From positions 1-38,760 of the forward strand of contig JAPOYI010000235.1 in assembly GCA_026706665.1 (NCBI GenBank): a DNA stretch of 38,760 bases, written 5' to 3'. Below, piece by piece: positions 1 to 7,125 of this stretch. Position 1 is the first letter of the stretch, and the number at the start of each line of letters is the position of its first letter. The notes under the pieces are model-generated. The model was not told the origin of the DNA and ran no database searches. It saw nothing but the letters and a program-made list of their open reading frames with translations. Origin of the DNA: Gammaproteobacteria bacterium (GTDB lineage: Bacteria > Pseudomonadota > Gammaproteobacteria > Pseudomonadales > Azotimanducaceae). The translations under genes were made by a program, and so were the position numbers.

Positions 1-363
1 CGGCACTTCCTTACGCGTCAGCGGTCGGGGAACATTCCCCGGCTGAGGGCTCCTACGCAAGACGATTGCGCTTCAAGGTAGGAAGATCAACGGTCCTTGC
101 ATGGAAGTACGCCTCCGGCGACGGGGGAAACGCCGGCACTTCCTTACGCGTCAGCGGTCGGGGAACATTCCCCGGCTGAGGGCTCCTACGCAAGACGATT
201 GCGCTTCAAGGTAGGAAGATCAACGGTCCTTGCATGGAAGTACGCCTCCGGCGACGGGGGAAACGCCGGCACTTCCTTACGCGTCAGCGGTCGGGGAACA
301 TTCCCCGGCTGAGGGCTCCTACGCAAGACGATTGCGCTTCAAGGTAGGAAGATCAACGGTCCT
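1..363. repeat. Perfect 133-bp tandem repeat, about 2.7 copies, truncated by the window edge
   Basis: Units begin at 1, 134 and 267 and are identical as far as they can be compared. The third copy diverges after position 363. The array may continue to the left of base 1. Each unit contains CGGGGAA-CA-TTCCCCG-like dyad symmetry (copy 1 around 37-53) and a second short inverted repeat, CCGGCG/CGCCGG, separated by 10 bases. Bases 319-363 of copy 3 are also the last 14 codons and stop of the exporter gene on the minus strand, so the unit includes a duplicated gene 3' end plus about 90 bp of flanking sequence. Open frames inside the array exist only because the unit repeats; I do not regard them as genes. 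The unit is too long, and its copies too contiguous, for a CRISPR. Confidence 0.95.
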
Positions 364-2385
364 GGCGGCACGCTCTACCACACGGGCGTCGTGCGTGACG
401 GCGATGATCGTGGCGTCGAGATCCATCAGGTTGGTCAACACCTGTTGCTGCAGATCGTCGTTGAGGTGGGCCGTTCCTTCGTCGAGCAGGAGCAGCCGGG
501 GTTGTCGATAGATGGCCCGCGCGATCATGACCCTTTGGCGCTGACCGCCTGACAGCGTCGATCCCATGTGACCGACCAGGGTCAAATACTGCATCGGCAT
601 GCGCGCAATGTCGTCGTGTATGCATGCCATGCGCGCGGCCCACTCGACGCGCTTGATGTCGGGACTGTCGGTGTCTACGGCGATATTCTCGACAAGAGAA
701 CCGGAGAACAGGTCGTCGTCCTGCATCACGACGCCCAATTGCTGCCGGTAGTAAACGGTGTCCAACCGCGCCAAATCAACTCCGTCGATGAGTATCTGGC
801 CGTCAGAGGGCGCGAGCAGCCTGCACAGCAGCTTGATGAGAGTCGACTTGCCGCCGCCCGACCCGCCTTCAATGGCGACGAACTCTCCCGGCGACACTGC
901 GAGATCCAGCTTGTCGAACACGGTGCCTTCCTCATCGTTGTACGAGAAAGACAGGAACCGGATCTCGACCCTGCCTTCCAGGTCGTGACGAATCCCTCGA
1001 TTTTCCGCAGGTATTTCGCGGGATTCGAGGCCGATGTCGGCGATGCGTTCCTGGTGCAACCGCAACATCCGTAATCCCACCAACGACGCGATCAGGGAGT
1101 GGGTTCTTCCGGAGAACATGGCCCCGTAGGACAGGAATGCGAACAGCATGCCCAACGTGAATTCGCCGCCGATGACCTTTTGCGCGCCGAGCAGGAGGAT
1201 GATGACGCTCTCCGCGCCGCCGATCAGCGCGCCCACCAGTCCGACGTGTGCGCCGAAGCGGCCGAGTCGGGCGCTGGCGTTGATCGACTCGACGTAACGC
1301 TCTCCCCACGCACCTTCCCGCAGAGCCTCCGCACCGAGCAGCTTGATGGCGCGATGCCGCTCGATGTTCTCGATGAAGCTCGAGTTTTCGAGCGCGCCCG
1401 CGGCGATGGACTCGTGCGTCAGGTTGCGAAGCGGCCGATACGTCGCGGCGTTGAGCACGGCGAAGGCGGCGACGAACGCGCAGATCGCAACGGTCATTTG
1501 CCACGAATAGCTCAGAAGTATGCCCAGCGCGCCGGCAGCCAGCAGTACGTCCACCAGCATCGAAAAGGCCCCCGTCATGAGAAACTGCCTGATCGGCGCG
1601 GTCGATCCAAACCTCGACAGGACGTCTCCCGTGTGCCGAGCCGAGAACCACGCGTCCGGAAGCCGCATCATGTGGTGGGCCAGGCCGCTCACCATGCGGA
1701 AGGCCGATGAATTGCCGACGTACAGCACGAGGAGCGACCTGACATATGACGTGATCGCGGAAACCGCGAGAACAAGACCGAATCCCACGGCCAGGACGAT
1801 TACGATACTCATGTCTCCTTGGCGAATTCCCTGATCCACCGTGAACTGCGTATTGAGCGGCATGAGCAGGGCGAATGCCTGCAATATGAGCGTCATTGCG
1901 AATACAACACCGAGCTGTCGGCCGAGACCGCGAAACACGGAGAGAACAGACGAGAGCTTGACGGTCCCGGGTTCCTTCTTTGGTTCGAAGGAAGGCGTAG
2001 GGGCAAGTTCCAGAGCCACGCCGGTGAAGCGGCGGCTCACTTCTTTCAGGGGAAGACGGCGGAGGCCGAAAGCCGGGTCGATGATGGTCGCCCCTTTCCG
2101 GTGCGTCGACTTGAGGACCACGAAATGGTCGAGGTCCCAATGCAGGATGGCGGGCGTCCGAAGCTGAGGCAACTCTTCGAGATCGACTCTCACGGCGCGC
2201 GATCCGAGTCCGATCTCCTCGGCGCAGTCCCGCATGCGGTGGAGCGTCATGCCGCGCTCCGAGAGTCGAAACTTCGCCCGGTATTCCCGCAATGTCGCCT
2301 TGTAGCCGTGCCAGGCCGCCACCATGGCGAGACATGCCAGTCCGCACTCGGCCCGGTCGGCTTGCAGGATGACGGTCAGCCGCAC
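319..2385 (-). CDS. C39-peptidase-containing ABC exporter (PCAT; bacteriocin/double-glycine peptide type)
   Basis: This predicted inner-membrane exporter cleaves double-glycine leaders and pumps the mature peptide out, using ATP. Length is 688 residues from a GTG start. Residues 1-130 form a C39 peptidase domain with Gln8, Cys14 (in AECGLACLAMV), His87 (DLDHFVVL) and Asp103 (IIDPAFG), the expected catalytic set. A hydrophobic transmembrane region covers roughly 160-440. The nucleotide-binding domain has Walker A GGSGGGKST (about 505-513), the signature LSGGQRQRV (about 610), a Walker B ending in LLLLDEGTAHLND (about 633) and an H-loop His (VTHD, about 663). The start is the first one in frame after the stop of the upstream hlyD remnant, 36 bases away, so co-transcription is likely. 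The last 14 residues after the H-loop come from the tandem repeat, so the original C-terminus may have been replaced. The substrate is probably the 57-residue GG-leader peptide at 4672-4845. Confidence 0.93.
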   Translation of the reverse strand: MRLTVILQADRAECGLACLAMVAAWHGYKATLREYRAKFRLSERGMTLHRMRDCAEEIGLGSRAVRVDLEELPQLRTPAILHWDLDHFVVLKSTHRKGATIIDPAFGLRRLPLKEVSRRFTGVALELAPTPSFEPKKEPGTVKLSSVLSVFRGLGRQLGVVFAMTLILQAFALLMPLNTQFTVDQGIRQGDMSIVIVLAVGFGLVLAVSAITSYVRSLLVLYVGNSSAFRMVSGLAHHMMRLPDAWFSARHTGDVLSRFGSTAPIRQFLMTGAFSMLVDVLLAAGALGILLSYSWQMTVAICAFVAAFAVLNAATYRPLRNLTHESIAAGALENSSFIENIERHRAIKLLGAEALREGAWGERYVESINASARLGRFGAHVGLVGALIGGAESVIILLLGAQKVIGGEFTLGMLFAFLSYGAMFSGRTHSLIASLVGLRMLRLHQERIADIGLESREIPAENRGIRHDLEGRVEIRFLSFSYNDEEGTVFDKLDLAVSPGEFVAIEGGSGGGKSTLIKLLCRLLAPSDGQILIDGVDLARLDTVYYRQQLGVVMQDDDLFSGSLVENIAVDTDSPDIKRVEWAARMACIHDDIARMPMQYLTLVGHMGSTLSGGQRQRVMIARAIYRQPRLLLLDEGTAHLNDDLQQQVLTNLMDLDATIIAVTHDARVVERAARTVDLPTLKRNRLA

Positions 2386-2421
2386 CTCGAATGGAACCTT
2401 GCGTCCGGGTCGACGCCGCCG

Positions 2422-3218
2422 TCAAAGACGCCCGACCGTGCCTCGGATGGGTTCCAGCACCCAATCCACGAGCGTCCGTCGATCGCGCACGAGATCGGCC
2501 GTCACCGTCATTCCCGGACGCAGCGCGCCGACATGTTCGGGCGCAGACGGTCCTCCATTTCCGCAAGCGACGAGCGCAAGCGCTCCGCCTCGCCCTTCTT
2601 CTCCGATAGCGGCAGTTCTTTCGACCGTACATCGTCCAGCAGGAGCATGAGGTCCGTCGATGACAGGGCGCCAGCCTCTTGCAGGCGGCGGGCGTCGTCG
2701 TGCCTGCGTTTCGCGATCGCCAGGCGGGACGCGTGCAGGTCGATCTCCTTATTCGCTCTGGCAAGGTCGCTTCGCAGGAAGTCGCGCTCGCGGGCGAGGC
2801 GCCTCCGGTCGTTTTGGTAGCGGGAGCCGATCAGGCGAAGTTCGGTTTCCAGGGCGTCGCGCCGACCTTCCATTTCGTCAACGAGCTTCTCTTCGACCGT
2901 AAGCCTGTCGCCGAGGCCGTCGGGGGGAACCAGTTCAAAAAGGACATCCCCCGTCTTCACCTTGGTGCCCGCGTCCACCATGCGGTTGCGCACCACCGCG
3001 AAAAATCGCGCCGTCACTCGCGCCCAGCCGCCTACGGGCGCCAGATGCCCGCGCGCCTGTTCCTTGCTCGCGAACTCGAACGAGACGGCGAATCCGATCA
3101 GTGCGGTCGAGACGATACCGACGAGCAGCAAAAGCAGGTAGCCGGAAACCGGTCTGGAGAGGATTGGGGGTTGCCACGGCGCAGTCTGGAAGCGCCCGAC
3201 GACCTCCTCCCGGAACAG
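2422..3218 (-). pseudogene. HlyD/CvaA-type membrane fusion protein, internally deleted and frameshifted
   Basis: The N-terminal part reads LFREEVVGRFQTAPW followed by a membrane segment (LLLLLVGIVSTALIGFAV), a lipoyl-like stretch and a coiled-coil hairpin with two arms around EAGALSSTDL. This is the usual layout of periplasmic adaptors that pair with C39 exporters. The open frame then stops at 2508-2510. A different frame directly downstream encodes a typical adaptor C-terminus (LRPGMTVTADLVRDRRTL, then WVLEPI) ending at 2422. The second lipoyl half and beta-barrel, about 150 residues in normal family members, are absent, so this is a deletion whose junction also changes frame. No ATG or GTG precedes the homologous start near 3218; the only options are CTG there or TTG at 3131. 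I call it a pseudogene. A functional short adaptor is unlikely but not excluded. Confidence 0.8.
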
Positions 3219-3228
3219 CGCACCGTCG

Positions 3229-4488
3229 TCACCCGTTTCCGCGAGGCGCTTCTCCGGTCGCGTGGTTCGGCTTCCGGGGCACGAAAAACACCCTCAACGG
3301 ATTGAGTTGCCAGCCGAAAGCGCGGAACTGGAGCAGAGTATTCATGCGGATGGAAATCTGGCTGTACCCCCATTCCAGCCCCGGGAACAGGACCGATTCG
3401 TCGATCACGCATTCTCCCACCAAGGACGGGTGATCGCCGAAGGAGAAAACCAGTTCGTCGCCGTTCGCTTCAAGGAAGGTGGATGAGCAATTCGTGTGGG
3501 TTGCACCGGTGTCGAACATGGCGGGAAATCGCGTGCCGTCGCGCGCTGGTATCGAGACGTGAATGCCCAGGGAACCCGTCAGCCACGCCTCGTGCGGCTC
3601 TTCCCCGTTCACGCATGGCCCCAGCGCGCCGAGGTAGAGGCGCTGTTCGTCCCAGGCGAAACAGACCGCGTCGTGCCGTAGCAGGATGTTCATGCCGACA
3701 AGGGACGCGTAAGGAAACGGATGATCCCAGGACTTTTGGTTTGTGTCATCCACATCGAATCTGACTTGTCGATGCAGGGTTCTGCCAATCTGCAGTTCGT
3801 CCAGTTTGGCGATAGTCAGCGAGAAAACGGCGTGTATGCCGGTTGCCCGTTGGCGCATGTCCGAAAGCTCCAGGTCCGCGCGCCGCGCCGCCTCTTCAAG
3901 CGGCATGATGAGGATGCTGCCCGACGAGCCCGTGTCGACAATTGGCCGCTGCGGCGTATCGCTGGCGAGAACATCTATTGTGGGTATGAAGCCGCCGCCC
4001 TGCCGCTCGTACCAAGTCAGCGGCAACGCTTCCGGAACGACCGTTGCCGGGATGGGGGCTTCGTTAAGTTGGCTTCTTTGGCGTGCCGCCCATGCGGGAC
4101 AGGTATCGCGCAGTCCATTTGTCACTACTCGATCATACATCTTGCGCCGTTCCGCCTTCGTCATGCGTTCTTTGTCCTCCGGGTCTCTCCTGAGGCGCGG
4201 ACAGAAGGTCTCCAGATTCGCTGGCTCGGCACGGGGCTTGCCAATGATCTGCCCGAGCACGCCAATGTCCGGGCACCGCTCAAGGAAGAAGCAGTCAATG
4301 AACGCCCCGGAGTCGAGTTCATTCCGCCCCGGGTGTCGGAAGAACGCCATGTAGTGGTCCCACGCGGCTTCGAAGTCGCCGCCTCGATAGGTCGCGACTA
4401 CATGTCGAAGCAGGTCTTCGGGCGTCGGCGGAGACGCCTGTTCGGCGTTGACTACAACGCCGAACAGGCATAAAGCCAAGCATCGCAC
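3229..4488 (-). CDS. Exported retropepsin-like aspartic protease with two DTG motifs
   Basis: From the chosen GTG start the protein is 419 residues. It begins with a short hydrophobic segment (MRCLALCLFGVVVNAEQA) that looks like a signal peptide. An alpha-helical region (about 20-150) containing several cysteines follows, then two retropepsin-like halves: VDTGSSGS with Asp185 and FDTGATHT with Asp326. Each half has a hydrophobic-hydrophobic-Gly stretch behind it, such as LVGMNILLRHD. Bacterial clan AA proteases usually carry one DTG and dimerise; two in one chain suggest a self-contained pseudo-dimer. The open frame extends upstream to a GTG at 4665, but that part reads across a Gly/Asn-rich coding stretch in another frame, lacks a ribosome binding site and would bury the signal peptide. 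The gene lies between the GG-leader precursor and the adaptor/exporter genes on the same strand. A role in peptide maturation or resistance is inference from position only. Confidence 0.75.
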   Translation of the reverse strand: MRCLALCLFGVVVNAEQASPPTPEDLLRHVVATYRGGDFEAAWDHYMAFFRHPGRNELDSGAFIDCFFLERCPDIGVLGQIIGKPRAEPANLETFCPRLRRDPEDKERMTKAERRKMYDRVVTNGLRDTCPAWAARQRSQLNEAPIPATVVPEALPLTWYERQGGGFIPTIDVLASDTPQRPIVDTGSSGSILIMPLEEAARRADLELSDMRQRATGIHAVFSLTIAKLDELQIGRTLHRQVRFDVDDTNQKSWDHPFPYASLVGMNILLRHDAVCFAWDEQRLYLGALGPCVNGEEPHEAWLTGSLGIHVSIPARDGTRFPAMFDTGATHTNCSSTFLEANGDELVFSFGDHPSLVGECVIDESVLFPGLEWGYSQISIRMNTLLQFRAFGWQLNPLRVFFVPRKPNHATGEAPRGNG

Positions 4489-4525
4489 CGTTCGAACGAC
4501 GCTTAGCGTTCGGATGGACCCGGGG

Positions 4526-4680
4526 CTAATCGTCGTCCCCCCCGCGGTCGTTTCCGCCCCCGCGGTTGTTCTCGTCGCGGGATTCGCTTCCCGAGTCGTT
4601 ATTGGGAGTGTTGTGGCCCCTATTGCATGAGGCTGTTGGGCCCTGTGCAGTGATGGATCCTTCACCTAGGTCTATGGAGA
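4526..4680 (-). other. Gly/Asn/Asp-rich open stretch in the -1 frame after the GG-leader peptide gene
   Basis: On the minus strand, in the frame one base behind the 57-residue peptide, an open stretch continues past the peptide stop (4672-4674) to a TAG at 4526-4528. Its end encodes HNTPNNDSGSESRDENN and then RGGGNDRGGDDD, a composition like the peptide core (Gly, Asn, Arg, Asp). Third codon positions in this terminal part are rich in G and C, as in real genes here. It has no ATG, GTG or TTG start of its own. It could be a C-terminal extension lost by frameshift, the remnant of a second precursor, or chance. Confidence 0.4.
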
Positions 4681-4845
4681 CGCTGCCACTCCTGTATTCC
4701 CACTCTGGCGATTCTGGCCACCGTTGTTGGAACCACGGTTCCCGCGACCGCGGCCAGGGTTTCCGTTCAAAGATGTCGGGTCGTCCTGTCCGTTCATGTC
4801 GCCGCCGGATACAGCGAGCATTTCATCATTCGCAAGAAGTCTCAT
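4672..4845 (-). CDS. Double-glycine leader peptide precursor (bacteriocin-like), 57 aa
   Basis: The product starts MRLLANDEMLAVSGG, a textbook double-glycine leader: the hydrophobic/acidic pattern DEMLAVSGG is recognised and cut after GG by C39 peptidases. The predicted core, DMNGQDDPTSLNGNPG onward, is 42 residues, rich in Gly, Asn, Arg and Ser. It has no Cys, which argues against lanthionine or disulfide chemistry, and no Trp or long hydrophobic run. The start at 4845 is fixed by a strong ribosome binding site (AGGAGAG, about 7 bases upstream); an ATG further upstream at 4920 lacks this and would put 25 unrelated residues before the leader. A C39 exporter lies downstream on the same strand, with the aspartic protease and broken adaptor between them. 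The core resembles no bacteriocin I recognise, so antimicrobial activity is inferred from leader and context, not from the core. Confidence 0.82.
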   Translation of the reverse strand: MRLLANDEMLAVSGGDMNGQDDPTSLNGNPGRGRGNRGSNNGGQNRQSGNTGVAASP

Positions 4846-4944
4846 TATTGACTCTCCTGCTGTCGGTTGTTTTTGTGGGCAGGCAAATTGCCAGCCTCCC
4901 CCGTTATGCGCCTCGAACAAGGCCTGTTCGCGACGCCGACAAAA

Positions 4945-4975
4945 ATCATGAAGAAAAAAAGCTCGCCCGTGTCAA
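4945..4975 (-). promoter_or_regulatory. Candidate sigma-70-type promoter for the GG-leader peptide
   Basis: A perfect TTGACA lies on the minus strand at 4975-4970. A CATGAT box (4 of 6 matches to TATAAT) follows at 4950-4945 with a 19-base spacer, and a weaker TTCATG follows at 17 bases. The segment is A/T-rich in an otherwise G/C-rich region and lies about 100 bases upstream of the peptide start. The spacer is longer than ideal, so the -10 assignment is uncertain. Confidence 0.45.
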
Positions 4976-5050
4976 GTCTTTTTTTCGTGTTTTTGCCAAC
5001 CGGCCCTCCCGTGGTAGCGTTACTGCGCTTCCTGTCAGATCGAGGTATCC

Positions 5051-6178
5051 ATGCAGCTCTTCCGCTCCCTTGTCTGCGTGCTCGGCGGCGCACTCCTTCC
5101 CGGCTGTGCGGGCACCCCACGCGACCTTCCGGGCGCATGTGATGGATGGAGTACTTTCGAATTCTTCGAGAATGCCACAGTCGCGGTTGTAGAAGTGTGT
5201 CTGGCCGCCGGTGCCGATACAAATGCACGCGGGGAGTGGCGCATGACGCCGCTGATGTTGGCTGCGGCAAGCGATCCCGATATCACCCGGGCACTGCTCG
5301 ACGCCGGTGCCGACCCGACCCTGCTGGACGAACGCGGCAACTCGCCCCTGCTCTTCGCCCTCGCGCATGGTGTCACGGGTGCCGACCACGTGGCGGCGCT
5401 ATTGGAAGCCGGCGTCGACCCGAACGCGTCAAACCGGGACGGCCACACCGCGCTGCATGCAGCCATCACGTCTGAGGCCGTTACGACCAGGCCCGCATAC
5501 CTTGACGTGCTGCTGGCGGCAGGCGCCGATCCGAATGCCCCGGACAAGTACGGCGAAACGCCGCTGCACCGCGCGCTCTACTTTCCGGCTTCGAGGCGGC
5601 CGTTCGTGGCGGCGCTGCTCGACGCCGGGACCGAGTTGGAGGCGACTACGATCATGGGCAACACGCCCTTGCATTTCGCCGCCATGGGACCCGATCCGGA
5701 AACCGTGGACATGCTGCTGGCTGTTGGTGCGGACGCTACGGCGCGGAATAATCACGGCGTGACGCCCCTGCATCGCGCCGCCTATGCGCAACCCGCTCCG
5801 GTGATAGCCACGCTTCTCGGCGCGAGTGCCGAAGTCAACGCCACCGACCGGTTCGCCGCAACGCCGCTGCACAACGCGGCGGTCTGGAACCCCGATGAGA
5901 AAGCTATCGTCGCGCTGCTTGACGCCGGCGCCGATCCGATGGCGAAAGACAGCGCCGGTTCCACTCCTCTACATCACGCGGCCTATTGGAACCGGAACCC
6001 GCTCGTCGTCGAAATGTTGCTCCAGGCCGGAGGGGACCCTCTGACGCACAACGGGTTCAACGAAACGCCGTTGCGTCTGGCCGAAAGACGGGTCCAGCCG
6101 GTTCAGGATATCATCGACTTGTTGCTTGGCGCTGGCGCGGGTCCCGAGGCGACGAACGAGGCGGGCGGCCCGCCCTGA
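5051..6178 (+). CDS. Ankyrin-repeat lipoprotein
   Basis: This 375-residue protein begins MQLFRSLVCVLGGALLPGCAG, a signal sequence ending in a lipobox (LLPGC), so it is probably lipid-anchored at Cys19 and faces the periplasm. The rest is about nine to ten ankyrin repeats of roughly 33 residues, with the recurring pattern GxTPLHxAA...LLxAGADPNA (for example GETPLHRALY and GSTPLHHAAY). Ankyrin arrays bind other proteins; the partner cannot be told from sequence. The start has a GAGG five bases upstream. The gene is divergent from the GG-leader peptide, with about 205 bp between start codons that must hold both promoters. Its position would suit a role in the peptide locus such as protecting the producer, but it may be unrelated. 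It ends 128 bp from the convergent Nudix gene; I see no clear terminator in that gap. Confidence 0.85.
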   Translation: MQLFRSLVCVLGGALLPGCAGTPRDLPGACDGWSTFEFFENATVAVVEVCLAAGADTNARGEWRMTPLMLAAASDPDITRALLDAGADPTLLDERGNSPLLFALAHGVTGADHVAALLEAGVDPNASNRDGHTALHAAITSEAVTTRPAYLDVLLAAGADPNAPDKYGETPLHRALYFPASRRPFVAALLDAGTELEATTIMGNTPLHFAAMGPDPETVDMLLAVGADATARNNHGVTPLHRAAYAQPAPVIATLLGASAEVNATDRFAATPLHNAAVWNPDEKAIVALLDAGADPMAKDSAGSTPLHHAAYWNRNPLVVEMLLQAGGDPLTHNGFNETPLRLAERRVQPVQDIIDLLLGAGAGPEATNEAGGPP

Positions 6179-6306
6179 TGCCTTCGATCCTCTCTCCCAG
6201 TGTATGGAAGGCAGCGCACAACGACCAAACCGCAATGCCCACTCGCCGGACTGAAATTTGTGAGAGACGCGCCTGAGTCTTTGGTGTCTGGCGGCGTCGG
6301 TTTCTA

Positions 6307-6720
6307 TCAGCGGAACTCGTGATACCAGGTCCCCGCGCTTCTTAGTTCCAGTGCCTTCCGGAGATAGGGCGCGGTCTTGTCCGGCAATCGATCCGGTGGG
6401 AGCCACACGAGGTCGTCACAACGGTCCGGTTCGCCGATCCTGGCGGCGCCGCGCCAGCGCCTGGCTTCGAACAGGAAGTCGACGCCGTCCCCATAGGGCA
6501 TGATGATCGAGGGCTCGATTTCGAGGACCTCGATGCGCGACTCTTCGGCAACTTCTCGCACGGCTGCCTTTGCAACTTCCTCGCCAGCCTCGACGTGCCC
6601 GCCCGGAAGCGAGTAGTAGCCGTCGAGGAACCCGGTATTCGCCCGGCGCAGCAGCAGCAGGCGGTCCTGATCGAAGACGAACGTATGCACGATGAGGTCG
6701 AACCGGGATATCTTGGTCAT
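6307..6720 (-). CDS. Nudix hydrolase
   Basis: A 137-residue single-domain protein of the Nudix family, which hydrolyses nucleoside diphosphate-linked compounds. The Nudix box spans about residues 39-61: GGHVEAGEEVAKAAV followed by REVAEES, matching Gx5Ex7REUxEExGU except that the last glycine is Ser. The metal-binding glutamates are present. The substrate cannot be predicted. The gene starts six bases after the stop of the PIN-domain toxin gene on the same strand, so it is probably co-transcribed with the toxin-antitoxin pair, an unusual partner. Confidence 0.88.
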   Translation of the reverse strand: MTKISRFDLIVHTFVFDQDRLLLLRRANTGFLDGYYSLPGGHVEAGEEVAKAAVREVAEESRIEVLEIEPSIIMPYGDGVDFLFEARRWRGAARIGEPDRCDDLVWLPPDRLPDKTAPYLRKALELRSAGTWYHEFR

Positions 6721-6726
6721 GCGCAG

Positions 6727-7125
6727 TCAGTCTGCGGGTACTTGTATCCAGGCAAGCCCGTCAACGAACTCGAAGTGCTGATCTGACGAAATGAGATCGG
6801 TACCCGTCTCCATGGCGTGCGCAGCGATCCAGATGTCATTGGATGGAATGGGGCGTCCCTTTGCCCGCAGTGCGGTCGCGATTCGGGCATGGCGGTCGGC
6901 GGTCGTCAGGTTCATGGATGGAGTTGCGACGCGTGGATTGTCGAGGAAGTCCCGAAGCTCGTCGAGGTTCTCTTCCAGGCGCGTTCCATATCGAAAGCCG
7001 TAGAGCAGTTCGCCAATGACAACAAAGGGGAGAACAACCTGCTCCGATGCACGCACAATCTCGGCGACGCGGGGATGGCCCCGCTTGAGATTCGAGTAGG
7101 CGTTGGAGTCCAGGAGAATCCTCAT
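6727..7125 (-). CDS. vapC: VapC-like PIN-domain ribonuclease toxin
   Basis: The protein is 132 residues from the ATG at 7125. PIN-domain acidic residues are visible: Asp6 in LLDSNAYS, Glu39 in IGELLYG, Asp97 in PSNDIWIAAHA and Asp115 in ISSDQHF. These coordinate the metal in VapC-type RNases, which cut tRNA or rRNA when freed from their antitoxin. The ATG overlaps the antitoxin stop as ATGA, the usual translational coupling in such pairs; a GTG two codons earlier is also possible. The order is antitoxin, toxin, then Nudix gene, all on the minus strand. Confidence 0.9.
   Translation of the reverse strand: MRILLDSNAYSNLKRGHPRVAEIVRASEQVVLPFVVIGELLYGFRYGTRLEENLDELRDFLDNPRVATPSMNLTTADRHARIATALRAKGRPIPSNDIWIAAHAMETGTDLISSDQHFEFVDGLAWIQVPAD

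Noticed and set aside
1-363. Repeats at the left edge read as a CRISPR array or as a repeated coding gene
   Set aside because: Units are 133 bp, contiguous and identical with no unique spacers; the open frames inside repeat only because the DNA repeats and have no start signal.
932-2764. A 610-codon open frame on the minus strand across the exporter and adaptor genes
   Set aside because: It overlaps the C39 exporter in another frame, has Arg/Gly/Ala-rich shadow composition and no domain.
4489-4665. N-terminal extension of the aspartic protease to a GTG at 4665
   Set aside because: It would place a Thr/Ala-rich shadow before an apparent signal peptide and has no ribosome binding site; another frame there shows better codon bias.
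4846-4920. Upstream extension of the GG-leader peptide to an ATG at 4920
   Set aside because: The AGGAGAG ribosome binding site lies directly before the ATG at 4845, and the double-glycine leader has its normal 15-residue length from there.
4954-4985. AAAAAAAG...CTTTTTTT inverted repeat as a terminator
   Set aside because: The stem is A/T only with a 16-base loop, and it overlaps the likely promoter of the peptide gene; it is too weak to call.
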